Below are positions 22,737 through 29,983 of a stretch of 31,671 nt of DNA, piece after piece. Numbering within the stretch: the stretch's first letter is position 1; each line of letters begins with the position of its first letter. Made by a program: the position numbers and the translations under genes. This DNA comes from Anaerolineae bacterium (GTDB lineage Bacteria > Chloroflexota > Anaerolineae > JAFGEY01). The stretch covers positions 1 through 31,671 of the forward strand of contig JAFGIE010000087.1 in assembly GCA_016929775.1 (NCBI GenBank), given 5' to 3'. The notes beneath the pieces are model-generated. The model saw nothing but the letters and a program-made list of their open reading frames with translations, was not told the origin of the DNA and ran no database searches.

Positions 22737-23863
22737 GCTCCGCCTCCTTCCGCATCCGCGCCTGCCAGGATCGCCGCCGCCCGTTCCATGGGCAGCTGAT
22801 GCCCCACCAGGGGCTGAGAGCCGTCCGCTTGCCCCTGCTGCCATACCGCCAGGATCCGGTCCTCGGTGACCAAGGTGCTCACGTAGCGGCTGCACCCTGT
22901 CCCCCACGGTGAGACGAACATGGGCTGCAGGTCAGAAAGCCGCTCCATCGCCGGGAAGGCGGCGTCGCTGCCCAGGAACGCGCCGCCCAGCTCCTCGCAC
23001 GAGAAGCCGCGCGGGCGCACGTGCGCCAACGGGTTCTCGTCGTGCGCGCGCAGGCACTCGGCGCCGTCGTAGAAATACACCGAGCGCGTGCCCTGCCCCA
23101 CCAGGACGCCTAGCGCCGGCAGCGCCATCCGGTCTGTGATTCGCGTCGCCGCCACGTCCCACGCCGGTCCGCGCGACACGACTTCCCAGCTCTGGACGAC
23201 GAATGGCCCGTCCACGCGTTCGCGCAGCGCGAGACCCGTGTTGGAGGAGGACCAGCAGAATGGGTGCGAGGAAAAGATCAGCGCCGTTGCCCCATTGCCC
23301 CGCGCAAAGAGCACGGGATCCTTGACGTGCAGGTACGCGGGCTGCGCCGTGCCCGCCAGCACCGGCGAAAGCGTCGCGGGATCGAGCGATGCGGGCGACG
23401 ACCCCGTCATGCGGTCGATCGTCCACACGCCCGTGCCTGGCTTCTGAAAAGCACGCAGGTCCTCGGGGTAGGGCAGCGCCTTCTCGGACGAGACATAGAG
23501 CTCCCACACGCCATCCGCCCGCCGGTGGAGCGCCGTGCCCTCGATCGACAGCACCTCGGCGCCCGGTCGAGAGAGGTCAGCCTTGGACCAGCTCCGCACC
23601 TGTTCGTAGGTCCGCCCCCCGTCGACCGAGACAAGGAGCGCACACATGAGCCCGCGCTCGCCCGCCTGCAGCCCCGTGCGCGAGTCGCCATAGTTGCGGT
23701 ACCGCCCGGTGAGCCAGACTTGGCCCTCCTCATCCTGCGCCAGGCTGCCCCCGCCGAACCAGTAGCCGCTCGCCGCCCGCTGCGGGGCGACCAGCACGCG
23801 CGTCCGACCCTGATCGATCAGCGCGCGCAGCAGATCGCACACCCGCTTCCTCAGGTCGCCCAT
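22733..23863 (-). CDS. BNR/Asp-box (sialidase-like) beta-propeller protein
   Basis: A 376-residue soluble protein with repeated beta-blade pattern. An Asp-box (SVDGGRTYEQ at about 79-88) places it with the sialidase/BNR propellers; other blades read DEEGQVWLTGRY, DGVWELYVSSEK, GATALIFSSHPF and TRSVYFYDGAE. Catalytic residues of exo-sialidases (the arginine triad) cannot be placed with certainty, so hydrolysis of sialic acid is not claimed; a GH43-like or lyase-type propeller is also possible. No signal peptide. ATG 23863 lies 12 bp after the Gfo/Idh copy 2 stop, and its own stop overlaps the SUI1 start, so the three genes are tightly coupled. Confidence 0.78.
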   Translation of the reverse strand: MGDLRKRVCDLLRALIDQGRTRVLVAPQRAASGYWFGGGSLAQDEEGQVWLTGRYRNYGDSRTGLQAGERGLMCALLVSVDGGRTYEQVRSWSKADLSRPGAEVLSIEGTALHRRADGVWELYVSSEKALPYPEDLRAFQKPGTGVWTIDRMTGSSPASLDPATLSPVLAGTAQPAYLHVKDPVLFARGNGATALIFSSHPFCWSSSNTGLALRERVDGPFVVQSWEVVSRGPAWDVAATRITDRMALPALGVLVGQGTRSVYFYDGAECLRAHDENPLAHVRPRGFSCEELGGAFLGSDAAFPAMERLSDLQPMFVSPWGTGCSRYVSTLVTEDRILAVWQQGQADGSQPLVGHQLPMERAAAILAGADAEGGGA

Positions 23864-23875
23864 CTGTCCTCCCTC

Positions 23876-24958
23876 TCACGACAGCTTGCGCCCATCCCGC
23901 CCGCCGCCCTCGCCGCTGTAGGGCGCCCCTGGGTCCCAGTCCGTGGGCTCCGGCGCCACGAACGCCGAGAGGGGAAGCGTGACCTTGCACCCGTGCCGGC
24001 AGGACAGGTATGCCGCGTCGCACAGCTCGAGCGCCGCCAGCGAGCTCTCTGCGACGCCATAGTCGGGCTCGCCGCGGTCGATCTGCCCTGCCAGTGCTTC
24101 GAGATGGCGCTGGTGCGCGCTGCGCGGGCCCGGATCGACGTCGAACGTGCGTCCCCTCGGGTGCGCCCCGTTCAAGAGCCAGTACCGGGGCTCCCAGGCG
24201 TAGAACTCGAGCAACCCGCCCGTGCCTACCAACCGGAACAGCGTCCCCTTGCCTGTGCGCGACACGACCACGTCGTCGCCGGTGTGCATCACCACCCGCA
24301 CGCCGCTTTGCGACTGGGCATAGGTCACTGCCGTGGTCTCGACCTGCATGCGATCGCGGTACGTGCGCGTGCGCTTGTCGCAGCTCGCCATGACCCAGCC
24401 AAAGGGCTCCCCGCCCGTGACCACGACGACAAAGTTTAGCCAGTGAATGCCGGCGTTGATGATGTCCCACCCCGCACACTGGATCTCGATCAGCTCCAGC
24501 CTGCCGATCTCGCCGCCCTGCACGCGCTCCACGATCTGCCCCACGTGCGCCGCCACGAGCAACCCGTGCGGCACGGCGAGGGGTAGGCCCCGTGCGCGGA
24601 CCGCTTGCAGCACCTGGCGACCATCGCGCCAATTGTCCGCCAGCGGCTTCTCGACCAGGATGCCGCGCAACGGGTGCGCCAAGGCGTCCCGCGTCACGCT
24701 GAGGTGGTAAGGGGGCCATGTGGACACGCACACCACGTCAAGCGCGCACGAGGCAAGCATCTCGCCGTGCGTCGCATACGTCCGCACCTCCGGGTACGCG
24801 TCCTTTGCTCGCCGCCGCGCTTCCTCGCTGAGGTCGGCGACAGCGACCAGCTCGTAGCGCGGCGAAGCTGCCAGGGCCCGCATGCTCAGCGTCCCGCCCG
24901 ACCCGGCGCCGACCACGCCCGCCCGGTAGGTTGTTCCTTCCGCCGCCGCTCCAGCCAT
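23876..24958 (-). CDS. Gfo/Idh/MocA-family oxidoreductase (copy 2)
   Basis: A 360-residue NAD(P)-dependent oxidoreductase. The Rossmann loop GVVGAGSGGTLS begins at about residue 14 and the EKP motif is at 103-105 (LVEKPL). The C-terminal beta-sheet domain contains GIHWLNFVVVVTGG, where a substrate His is expected. The frame runs to 25096, but ATG 24958 is used because GGGAGGAGGGG precedes it and a longer protein would overlap copy 3. The gap to copy 3 is 22 bp. It is diverged from copies 1 and 3, so the three probably act on different sugars or at different steps. Substrate is unknown. Confidence 0.92.
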   Translation of the reverse strand: MAGAAAEGTTYRAGVVGAGSGGTLSMRALAASPRYELVAVADLSEEARRRAKDAYPEVRTYATHGEMLASCALDVVCVSTWPPYHLSVTRDALAHPLRGILVEKPLADNWRDGRQVLQAVRARGLPLAVPHGLLVAAHVGQIVERVQGGEIGRLELIEIQCAGWDIINAGIHWLNFVVVVTGGEPFGWVMASCDKRTRTYRDRMQVETTAVTYAQSQSGVRVVMHTGDDVVVSRTGKGTLFRLVGTGGLLEFYAWEPRYWLLNGAHPRGRTFDVDPGPRSAHQRHLEALAGQIDRGEPDYGVAESSLAALELCDAAYLSCRHGCKVTLPLSAFVAPEPTDWDPGAPYSGEGGGRDGRKLS

Positions 24959-24980
24959 CCGCCCCTCCTCCCTCTGCCCG

Positions 24981-26027
24981 TTACCCGAGGTCGATCCGGC
25001 GCCCCTCCGCCATCGAGCGGTACGCGCCGAGGACCATCTCGACCGACACGCGCCCCTCCTCAGCCGAGATCGTCTCCTCTGTGAGCCCGCGCACATAGTC
25101 GATGAACGGGCGCGGGACCGCGATCAACCGCTCGCGCTGCGAGCCCGGGATCGGCAGGTCGAACTCGGTCCACCGCTCCTCGCCGCTCCGGATCATGCGC
25201 AGCGGCGCCACGCCCTCTGGGCGCGGCGACTTGAGCGCGACGGCGTCCCCATAGTCCTGGATGATCGTCCCTTTGTCGCCATAGATCTCGGTCGTCGCCA
25301 CCGCCGCCACGCTCGTCGACGAGTTGAGCAGGATGCCGATCTCCCCCTTGGCAAAGCGATAGATCGCCACGCCGTTGTCGTCTGGGGAGACGTCGGTCAC
25401 CACGCTGTCGATCTCGGCGATCACGCTGCGCGGCTGCCCAAAGATCCAGTAGAACCAGTCGGCGGGATGCGAGGCTTCGTCAAAGAACATGCCCACGTTC
25501 GCCGTCGGGTCAAGGTGCCAGCGCGTTGGCCCGTTGACGAAAGCGGGGTTGAGCAGCACGTCGATCGCGTGTCGGCGCCGGACCACGGCGACCTTGCCCA
25601 CCGCGCCGGCATCCACCAGCTCCTTGATCTTTTTGTTGACCGGGTCGTGCCGCATTTGGAACGCCATGCTGAACTTGATCCCGTGCCGCTGCACGGCTTC
25701 GATGATCCGGTCGCAGTCGGCAAGCGTAGTCGCCATCGGTTTCTGCAGCAGGACGTGCTTGCCCGCCACGGCAGCGCGTTCGACGAACGCGGCGTGGCGA
25801 TTGGTCTCGACTGTGACGATCACGGCGTCCACCCGCGGGTCGTCGATCACGTCGTCTATGTCCTCGCGGAATGCCATGCCATAGGCCTGCGCTGCCGCCT
25901 TGCCCCGCGCGACGTTGTCGTCCCACGTCGCGATCAGGTCGACGTCGTCAAAGTCCCGCATCACCTCGCAATACGCGCCCGCATGACCGTGCGCGTGGCT
26001 CAAGACCCCGATCCCTACCTTCTTCAC
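24981..26027 (-). CDS. Gfo/Idh/MocA-family oxidoreductase (copy 3), atypical cofactor loop
   Basis: A 348-residue family member. The usual GxGxxG is replaced by GIGVLSHAHGHAGAYC near the N-terminus, and the EKP tripeptide is QKP (LLQKPMA, 95-97); the central FDEASHPADWFYWIFG block and the C-terminal sheet are normal. The His-rich loop is a recurrent subfamily feature and may alter NAD(P) binding or bring in a metal. The start is GTG 26027 with GGAGGGG upstream, 3 bp after the giant fusion gene's stop, so translation is likely coupled. Function is a sugar or cyclitol dehydrogenase by family; exact reaction unknown. Confidence 0.92.
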   Translation of the reverse strand: MKKVGIGVLSHAHGHAGAYCEVMRDFDDVDLIATWDDNVARGKAAAQAYGMAFREDIDDVIDDPRVDAVIVTVETNRHAAFVERAAVAGKHVLLQKPMATTLADCDRIIEAVQRHGIKFSMAFQMRHDPVNKKIKELVDAGAVGKVAVVRRRHAIDVLLNPAFVNGPTRWHLDPTANVGMFFDEASHPADWFYWIFGQPRSVIAEIDSVVTDVSPDDNGVAIYRFAKGEIGILLNSSTSVAAVATTEIYGDKGTIIQDYGDAVALKSPRPEGVAPLRMIRSGEERWTEFDLPIPGSQRERLIAVPRPFIDYVRGLTEETISAEEGRVSVEMVLGAYRSMAEGRRIDLG

Positions 26028-26030
26028 GGT

Positions 26031-29000
26031 TCACCCCTCCGTGTAGGACAGCGCCCGGCGCAACGCCATCGCGCTGTCTGCTGGTTGGTTGAGCGCCAGC
26101 GCGTACTCGACCACGCTGCGCCCCTCAGGTTCCGTCGTTACATCCGCAACCAGGAACGTGCCCATCATGCCCAGGTCAAAGGGGACGGCGCACCCGTGCA
26201 CCCCCTCCGGGACGACCGCAGTCAGCGAGCACGCCCCCTTGCCGACCCACGACCACGGCGCGTGCAGGTGCATCGGCCCCACGAACGGCATCGGGGTCCG
26301 GTGCCGCACCCAGTCCTGCGTGCTCCCGGGCACGCAGATGTCCGTCCCATCTGGATCGCCCCCCAGCGCGAGGTCCACCAGCACCAGCCCGATCCACCGC
26401 ACTTGGCGCGGCACCGGGTTCTCGTGTTCGAGCCGCACGCGCACCACGGGACACCCAGGCACGACCAGGTAGCGCACGCGGAAGCGCTGTCCGCGCAGGC
26501 TCCGGTGATGGCGCACCGTCCACGACGCGCAGACGCCGCCCCACTCTCCCTCCTCGACCACCTCGAGAGTCACGTCCTCCAGCTCGGAGAACGGCGACTC
26601 GTCGCCGGGACAAAAGACCAGCGGCTCGACCCCGCCGATGTGATAGTCCACAAAGAACCGCGGCTTGACCTCGGGGTAGTTGTCATAGAGGTACGTGCGT
26701 CCATCGCTGTCCTCCAGGCGGATCAGGTTGCCCCCCACGTCGCCGCAGACCTGAAAGCGCAGCGCGCCGTTCGACACCGCGGTGACCGGCTTGCCCGCGA
26801 GCTCACCCCGCTCTACGCGCACCGCGCCAGGATGCGCGACCAAAAAGGTGACCGGGAAGCGCATCTCGAACTCGCCCTCATAGCACAGGTCGACCGTCGC
26901 CGCCGCACGCGCCTCGCGCTCGGGCACCGAGAGCTCTACCTCCAGCGAGGCGGGCTCGCCCGGCGCCGCGCGCGGCATCGGCAGCGCGTCGACGCAGCCC
27001 GCAGGCCCTACCAAGCCCCCTCCCCACCCCGCCGGCAGCGACAGCCGCAACTCCCCCTGCAGGGGGTACGCGGTCGCGACGCGCAGCTCGAGCGTCCGCC
27101 GCGACGTGCCCGTGTACAGGACCCTGTCCCCCACCACCCCTACGTCGACGGGCGGCACGCTGCGGGGCCCGTACTGCTGCTCCTGGAACGGGATCTCGAC
27201 CCGCCCGACGAGCTGGCTCCAGCGATGCCGCACCTCGGGCAGGGAGACATAGCCCACCCCGTGCCACATATGGCAGAGCGTGACCCTCTCGCCGGGCTGG
27301 AGTGCGGTGCTCTCCACGTCCAGCGAAGCGAGCAAGCCATCGTCGACCCTGACCTTCGCGACGCCGCGCGGTTCCCAGAACCACGCCGAGAAGCTGCCGT
27401 CGGCGAGGTGCTTGACTGCCGTCCAGGTCTCCCGCCACGCCGCCGCCTCCTGCGGGAGCAGGTGCTCGGCAGCCACGGGCAGGATCGCATCGGCAGCCAA
27501 GACGTGCGCGTCCACCGGCACGTAGGTCTGGGCAGGGGCGCCGAACGGGTTGAGCGACAGCCCGCCTCCGCTGCCCACGTGCACCCGCGCGCCAACCGAC
27601 AGCGTGCCGCTCGGCTGGAGGCTGGTTACCGTCGTCCAGTGCTCGACCTCGCGCGCGCCGGGGCGCACCCGGATGTGCTTGCGGATCTCTAGGTCGGGGA
27701 TCTGCCGGCTCACAGCGCGCAACACGACCGTCAGGGCGCCATCGCTCGGTTCGGCCTCCCACGCATAGCGGAGCGTCCGGTCGAGGTTGAGGCCATAGGG
27801 AGGCCCGATCTCGAGCTCGATGTGCCGCGCAGGACCGGGCAGCGACCGCCGCCGCAGGTGCAGGGCGCCGCCCTCCAGGTCGGCTGTGACCTGGAGCTGA
27901 TCGGTCACCACCCGGATCTGGTCCCCATCCTGCCCCTCCACCACCGTCGCCAGCGCAGCGCTGTCGGCGATCACCGGCAGGCGGACCACCGGCATGGCGT
28001 GGCGGGCGCCATCTCGTTCGATCGTCGCTGTGGCGCGCACGGTATGTATCTCGCCGCCCGCCTGCAACGCGGCGCCCGGTTCCGGTCGCACCCCAGGAAT
28101 GTGCAGCGGGAGCACGATCCCAGAGACGGCTTTGCCCTCCAGCGCGAACGGGACCGACCGTTGGCTGCCCGGGATGCCCTCGGCGTAGACGTCTACGTGC
28201 CCCGCCAGCGGCTCTGTCGCGTTGTTGAACAGGTCGAGGTAGATCGACGTCTCGACGCCGGGCGGCGCGACGTGGAACGCATCGTGCGCGACCAGCTCTG
28301 CCGCGGGCTGGATCTTGCCGCCGGTAACCAGGTCGATCACCTCGCGACCCAGGATCACGCGCGTCCGGACCACCTCCGACGCCTCGCGCTTGTAGAGCGT
28401 CGCGCTGCGATCGACCACGAAGCCGCGGGTCACAGTGACGGAAGCGCCCGCCGGCACGTCGACCGTCAACGGAAAGGGCTCCGCCCACGCCAACCCGGCA
28501 TAGCCCTGCACGGTCAGCGTCGCCGGCAGATCGCCGTCCGTGCCATTCTCGATCGCGATCGTCAGTGCGTTCGGGATCCCGATCTGGATCTCGTGCGCGT
28601 CGAGCCGCGTCTCGACCGCCAGGCGTTCGCCGTCGAGCGCGCGCGCCACCCCGCACAAGCCCCACCCGTAGCGGTCCACCCTGCCGGTCAGTCGGTCAGC
28701 CCCAGCCTCAAAGACGTACTCGTAGACCTCCATGCCCGCGACGACGTGCCGGTCGGGCGCCTGCGCCAGCTCGCGCTGGAAGCAGGCATACCAGTCGGGG
28801 TGCCGTGCGAACCACGGCTCGGCGAACGGCATGCGCAGCAGGGCGGGCACATAGTCCTGCATGTAGACGCTCGTCTCGGGCACCCAGAACAAGCCCACCT
28901 TCTTGTAGAGCGGGACGGCGTTCATGTTCCCGCTCCAGGTGTGGAGGTCCACGCGGTCGATCCCGCGCTCGCAGGCGACCTCGATCGCCCGCAGCAACAT

Positions 29001-29324
29001 CCGCCTGCCGTACTTGTGGCCTTTGACGCGCGGGACCACGCCCAACACGCTCACGTACGCCGCGTTCGCGTCGCGCCAGTGCGGGTACAGCCCGCAGTAG
29101 CCCACCGGCTCTCCGTCCGCGTCCAGGGCGATCAGGTCGGCGATCGCCGACGTCTCGTCGAGCCAGTCGTGGACCCGTTGTGCGTCATAGGGCACCCGCC
29201 CTCCGAAGCCGCCGGGCCATAGCTCGTTGAATGCGTTGAACATCTCGGCAACCTGGGACGCCATCGCCGGGTCATAGAGCGCGATCCTGCCCCAGCCTGT
29301 CGCCGCTTCCTGCGTGGTGGTCAT
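26031..29324 (-). CDS. Giant fusion: GNAT acetyltransferase plus large beta-sandwich region
   Basis: A 1097-residue protein. Residues 1-160 are a GNAT domain: the acetyl-CoA loop RVKGHKYGRRML at 99-110, preceded by YVSVLGVVP and followed by NAVPLYKKVGL at 136-146. The remaining 900 or so residues hold several beta-sandwich-like segments (repeated LTVDVPAGASVTV, VELSVPEREAR), then a region with HVGSGGGLSLNP and GGNLIRLEDSDGRTYLYDNY resembling the beta-rich domains of large glycosidases. No catalytic pair is recognised. There is no signal peptide. ATG 29324 is preferred because GGGAGG stands at proper distance; ATG 29330 is too close to it. It is first in its run. An acetylated sugar or glycan substrate is a plausible guess only. 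Confidence 0.85.
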   Translation of the reverse strand: MTTTQEAATGWGRIALYDPAMASQVAEMFNAFNELWPGGFGGRVPYDAQRVHDWLDETSAIADLIALDADGEPVGYCGLYPHWRDANAAYVSVLGVVPRVKGHKYGRRMLLRAIEVACERGIDRVDLHTWSGNMNAVPLYKKVGLFWVPETSVYMQDYVPALLRMPFAEPWFARHPDWYACFQRELAQAPDRHVVAGMEVYEYVFEAGADRLTGRVDRYGWGLCGVARALDGERLAVETRLDAHEIQIGIPNALTIAIENGTDGDLPATLTVQGYAGLAWAEPFPLTVDVPAGASVTVTRGFVVDRSATLYKREASEVVRTRVILGREVIDLVTGGKIQPAAELVAHDAFHVAPPGVETSIYLDLFNNATEPLAGHVDVYAEGIPGSQRSVPFALEGKAVSGIVLPLHIPGVRPEPGAALQAGGEIHTVRATATIERDGARHAMPVVRLPVIADSAALATVVEGQDGDQIRVVTDQLQVTADLEGGALHLRRRSLPGPARHIELEIGPPYGLNLDRTLRYAWEAEPSDGALTVVLRAVSRQIPDLEIRKHIRVRPGAREVEHWTTVTSLQPSGTLSVGARVHVGSGGGLSLNPFGAPAQTYVPVDAHVLAADAILPVAAEHLLPQEAAAWRETWTAVKHLADGSFSAWFWEPRGVAKVRVDDGLLASLDVESTALQPGERVTLCHMWHGVGYVSLPEVRHRWSQLVGRVEIPFQEQQYGPRSVPPVDVGVVGDRVLYTGTSRRTLELRVATAYPLQGELRLSLPAGWGGGLVGPAGCVDALPMPRAAPGEPASLEVELSVPEREARAAATVDLCYEGEFEMRFPVTFLVAHPGAVRVERGELAGKPVTAVSNGALRFQVCGDVGGNLIRLEDSDGRTYLYDNYPEVKPRFFVDYHIGGVEPLVFCPGDESPFSELEDVTLEVVEEGEWGGVCASWTVRHHRSLRGQRFRVRYLVVPGCPVVRVRLEHENPVPRQVRWIGLVLVDLALGGDPDGTDICVPGSTQDWVRHRTPMPFVGPMHLHAPWSWVGKGACSLTAVVPEGVHGCAVPFDLGMMGTFLVADVTTEPEGRSVVEYALALNQPADSAMALRRALSYTEG

Positions 29325-29364
29325 GGACATGCCTCCCTCGACTGGCGAGTGGGTCTCTGCACGG

Positions 29365-29387
29365 CGATCGATCGGCGTGCGTACGCA
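29365..29387. promoter_or_regulatory. Two adjacent 10-bp palindromes in the leader of the fusion gene
   Basis: CGATCGATCG (29365-29374) and TGCGTACGCA (29378-29387) are perfect palindromes 3 bp apart. They lie between the -10 element at 29420 and the start of the fusion gene at 29324, where an operator or leader element could sit. GC-rich DNA makes palindromes fairly common, so this is a candidate only. Confidence 0.3.
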
Positions 29388-29419
29388 GGCGCCGGCACGC
29401 TGCGACCCCCCACCGCGGC

Positions 29420-29430
29420 ATTGTACCACA
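29420..29430 (-). promoter_or_regulatory. Extended -10 promoter of the fusion gene run
   Basis: On the minus strand the sequence TGTGGTACAAT gives a -10 hexamer TACAAT (29420-29425) with the TGn extension. No convincing -35 is found at 16-18 bp, as is normal for extended -10 promoters. Transcription would start near 29413, leaving a leader of about 90 nt. The 29325-29548 interval holds no gene that I can support. Confidence 0.5.
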
Positions 29431-29548
29431 GAACGGGGCAAACGACCATGCGCTGAGAAGGAGAGGAAAGCCGTGCGCAGGGGGGAGCGCGTCGCGCGTG
29501 GATCCCGGGTCTGCTGTGGGACGGACGAGAAAGGGGGCGCGTGGCGAG

Positions 29549-29860
29549 CTAGCTCAGCGCTCCAGGGTCGTCGCCGGTCGGCGAGAGATCGTCGGGCGAC
29601 AGGTGCAGCGCGTCCTCCCTCTGAGCCAAGCTGCCGCTGCCCATCCAGGTCCAGGTTGCCGTGAACGCCAGAGACTGCAGCACAGCCGACGCGCCCTCGG
29701 GCAAGCCAAGCGCCAGGTCATAGCGCATGCCCGCCAGTACGCCCAGCAAGGCGCCCATTAGCAGCGCCGCGACCGTCCGCCAGCACGTCGCACGACGCGA
29801 GGGACGCGTCCACGGCGCGCACGCGTCTGCACGAGAAGACAAGTTCCTGGGTCGCTGCAC
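29549..29860 (-). CDS. Small single-span membrane protein, hypothetical
   Basis: A 103-residue protein with a basic N-terminal third (Arg and Cys), one clear transmembrane helix at about 28-45 (VAALLMGALLGVLAG) and an acidic, Pro/Asp-rich tail. A second weakly hydrophobic stretch (SAVLQSLAFTATWTWMG) may be amphipathic. By the positive-inside rule the N-terminus would be cytoplasmic. The start is GTG 29860 with AGAGGAGA upstream, and a -10 element lies about 50 bp upstream. It is separate from the fusion gene run by 225 bp. No family is recognised, but start, promoter and codon bias support a real gene. Confidence 0.65.
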   Translation of the reverse strand: MQRPRNLSSRADACAPWTRPSRRATCWRTVAALLMGALLGVLAGMRYDLALGLPEGASAVLQSLAFTATWTWMGSGSLAQREDALHLSPDDLSPTGDDPGALS

Positions 29861-29907
29861 GGTCCGTTCTCCTCTGACAGTGGGCGCCGAGCCAAATACC
29901 TACTCCC

Positions 29908-29918
29908 ATTGTACCACT
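29908..29918 (-). promoter_or_regulatory. Extended -10 promoter of the small membrane protein gene
   Basis: AGTGGTACAAT on the minus strand: -10 TACAAT (29908-29913) with TGG extension, the same 11-base core (GTGGTACAATG) as the promoter at 29420. No good -35 is seen. Transcription would begin near 29900, with a leader of about 40 nt. Confidence 0.5.
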
Positions 29919-29965
29919 TTTGATGGGCCCGCTGCGTAGGATCGGCGTGAACGAACCGTAAAGGA

Positions 29966-29983
29966 TCCGTGAAACGTCACGGA
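29966..29983 (-). terminator. Hairpin at the end of the L,D-transpeptidase-like gene
   Basis: A 7-bp perfect stem with a 4-nt loop (TCCGTGA-AACG-TCACGGA on the plus strand) overlaps the stop codon of the gene ending at 29977. On the minus strand it is followed by TCCTTTACGG, only partly T-rich. It is followed by the promoter at 29908, consistent with a terminator-promoter junction. Confidence 0.45.
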
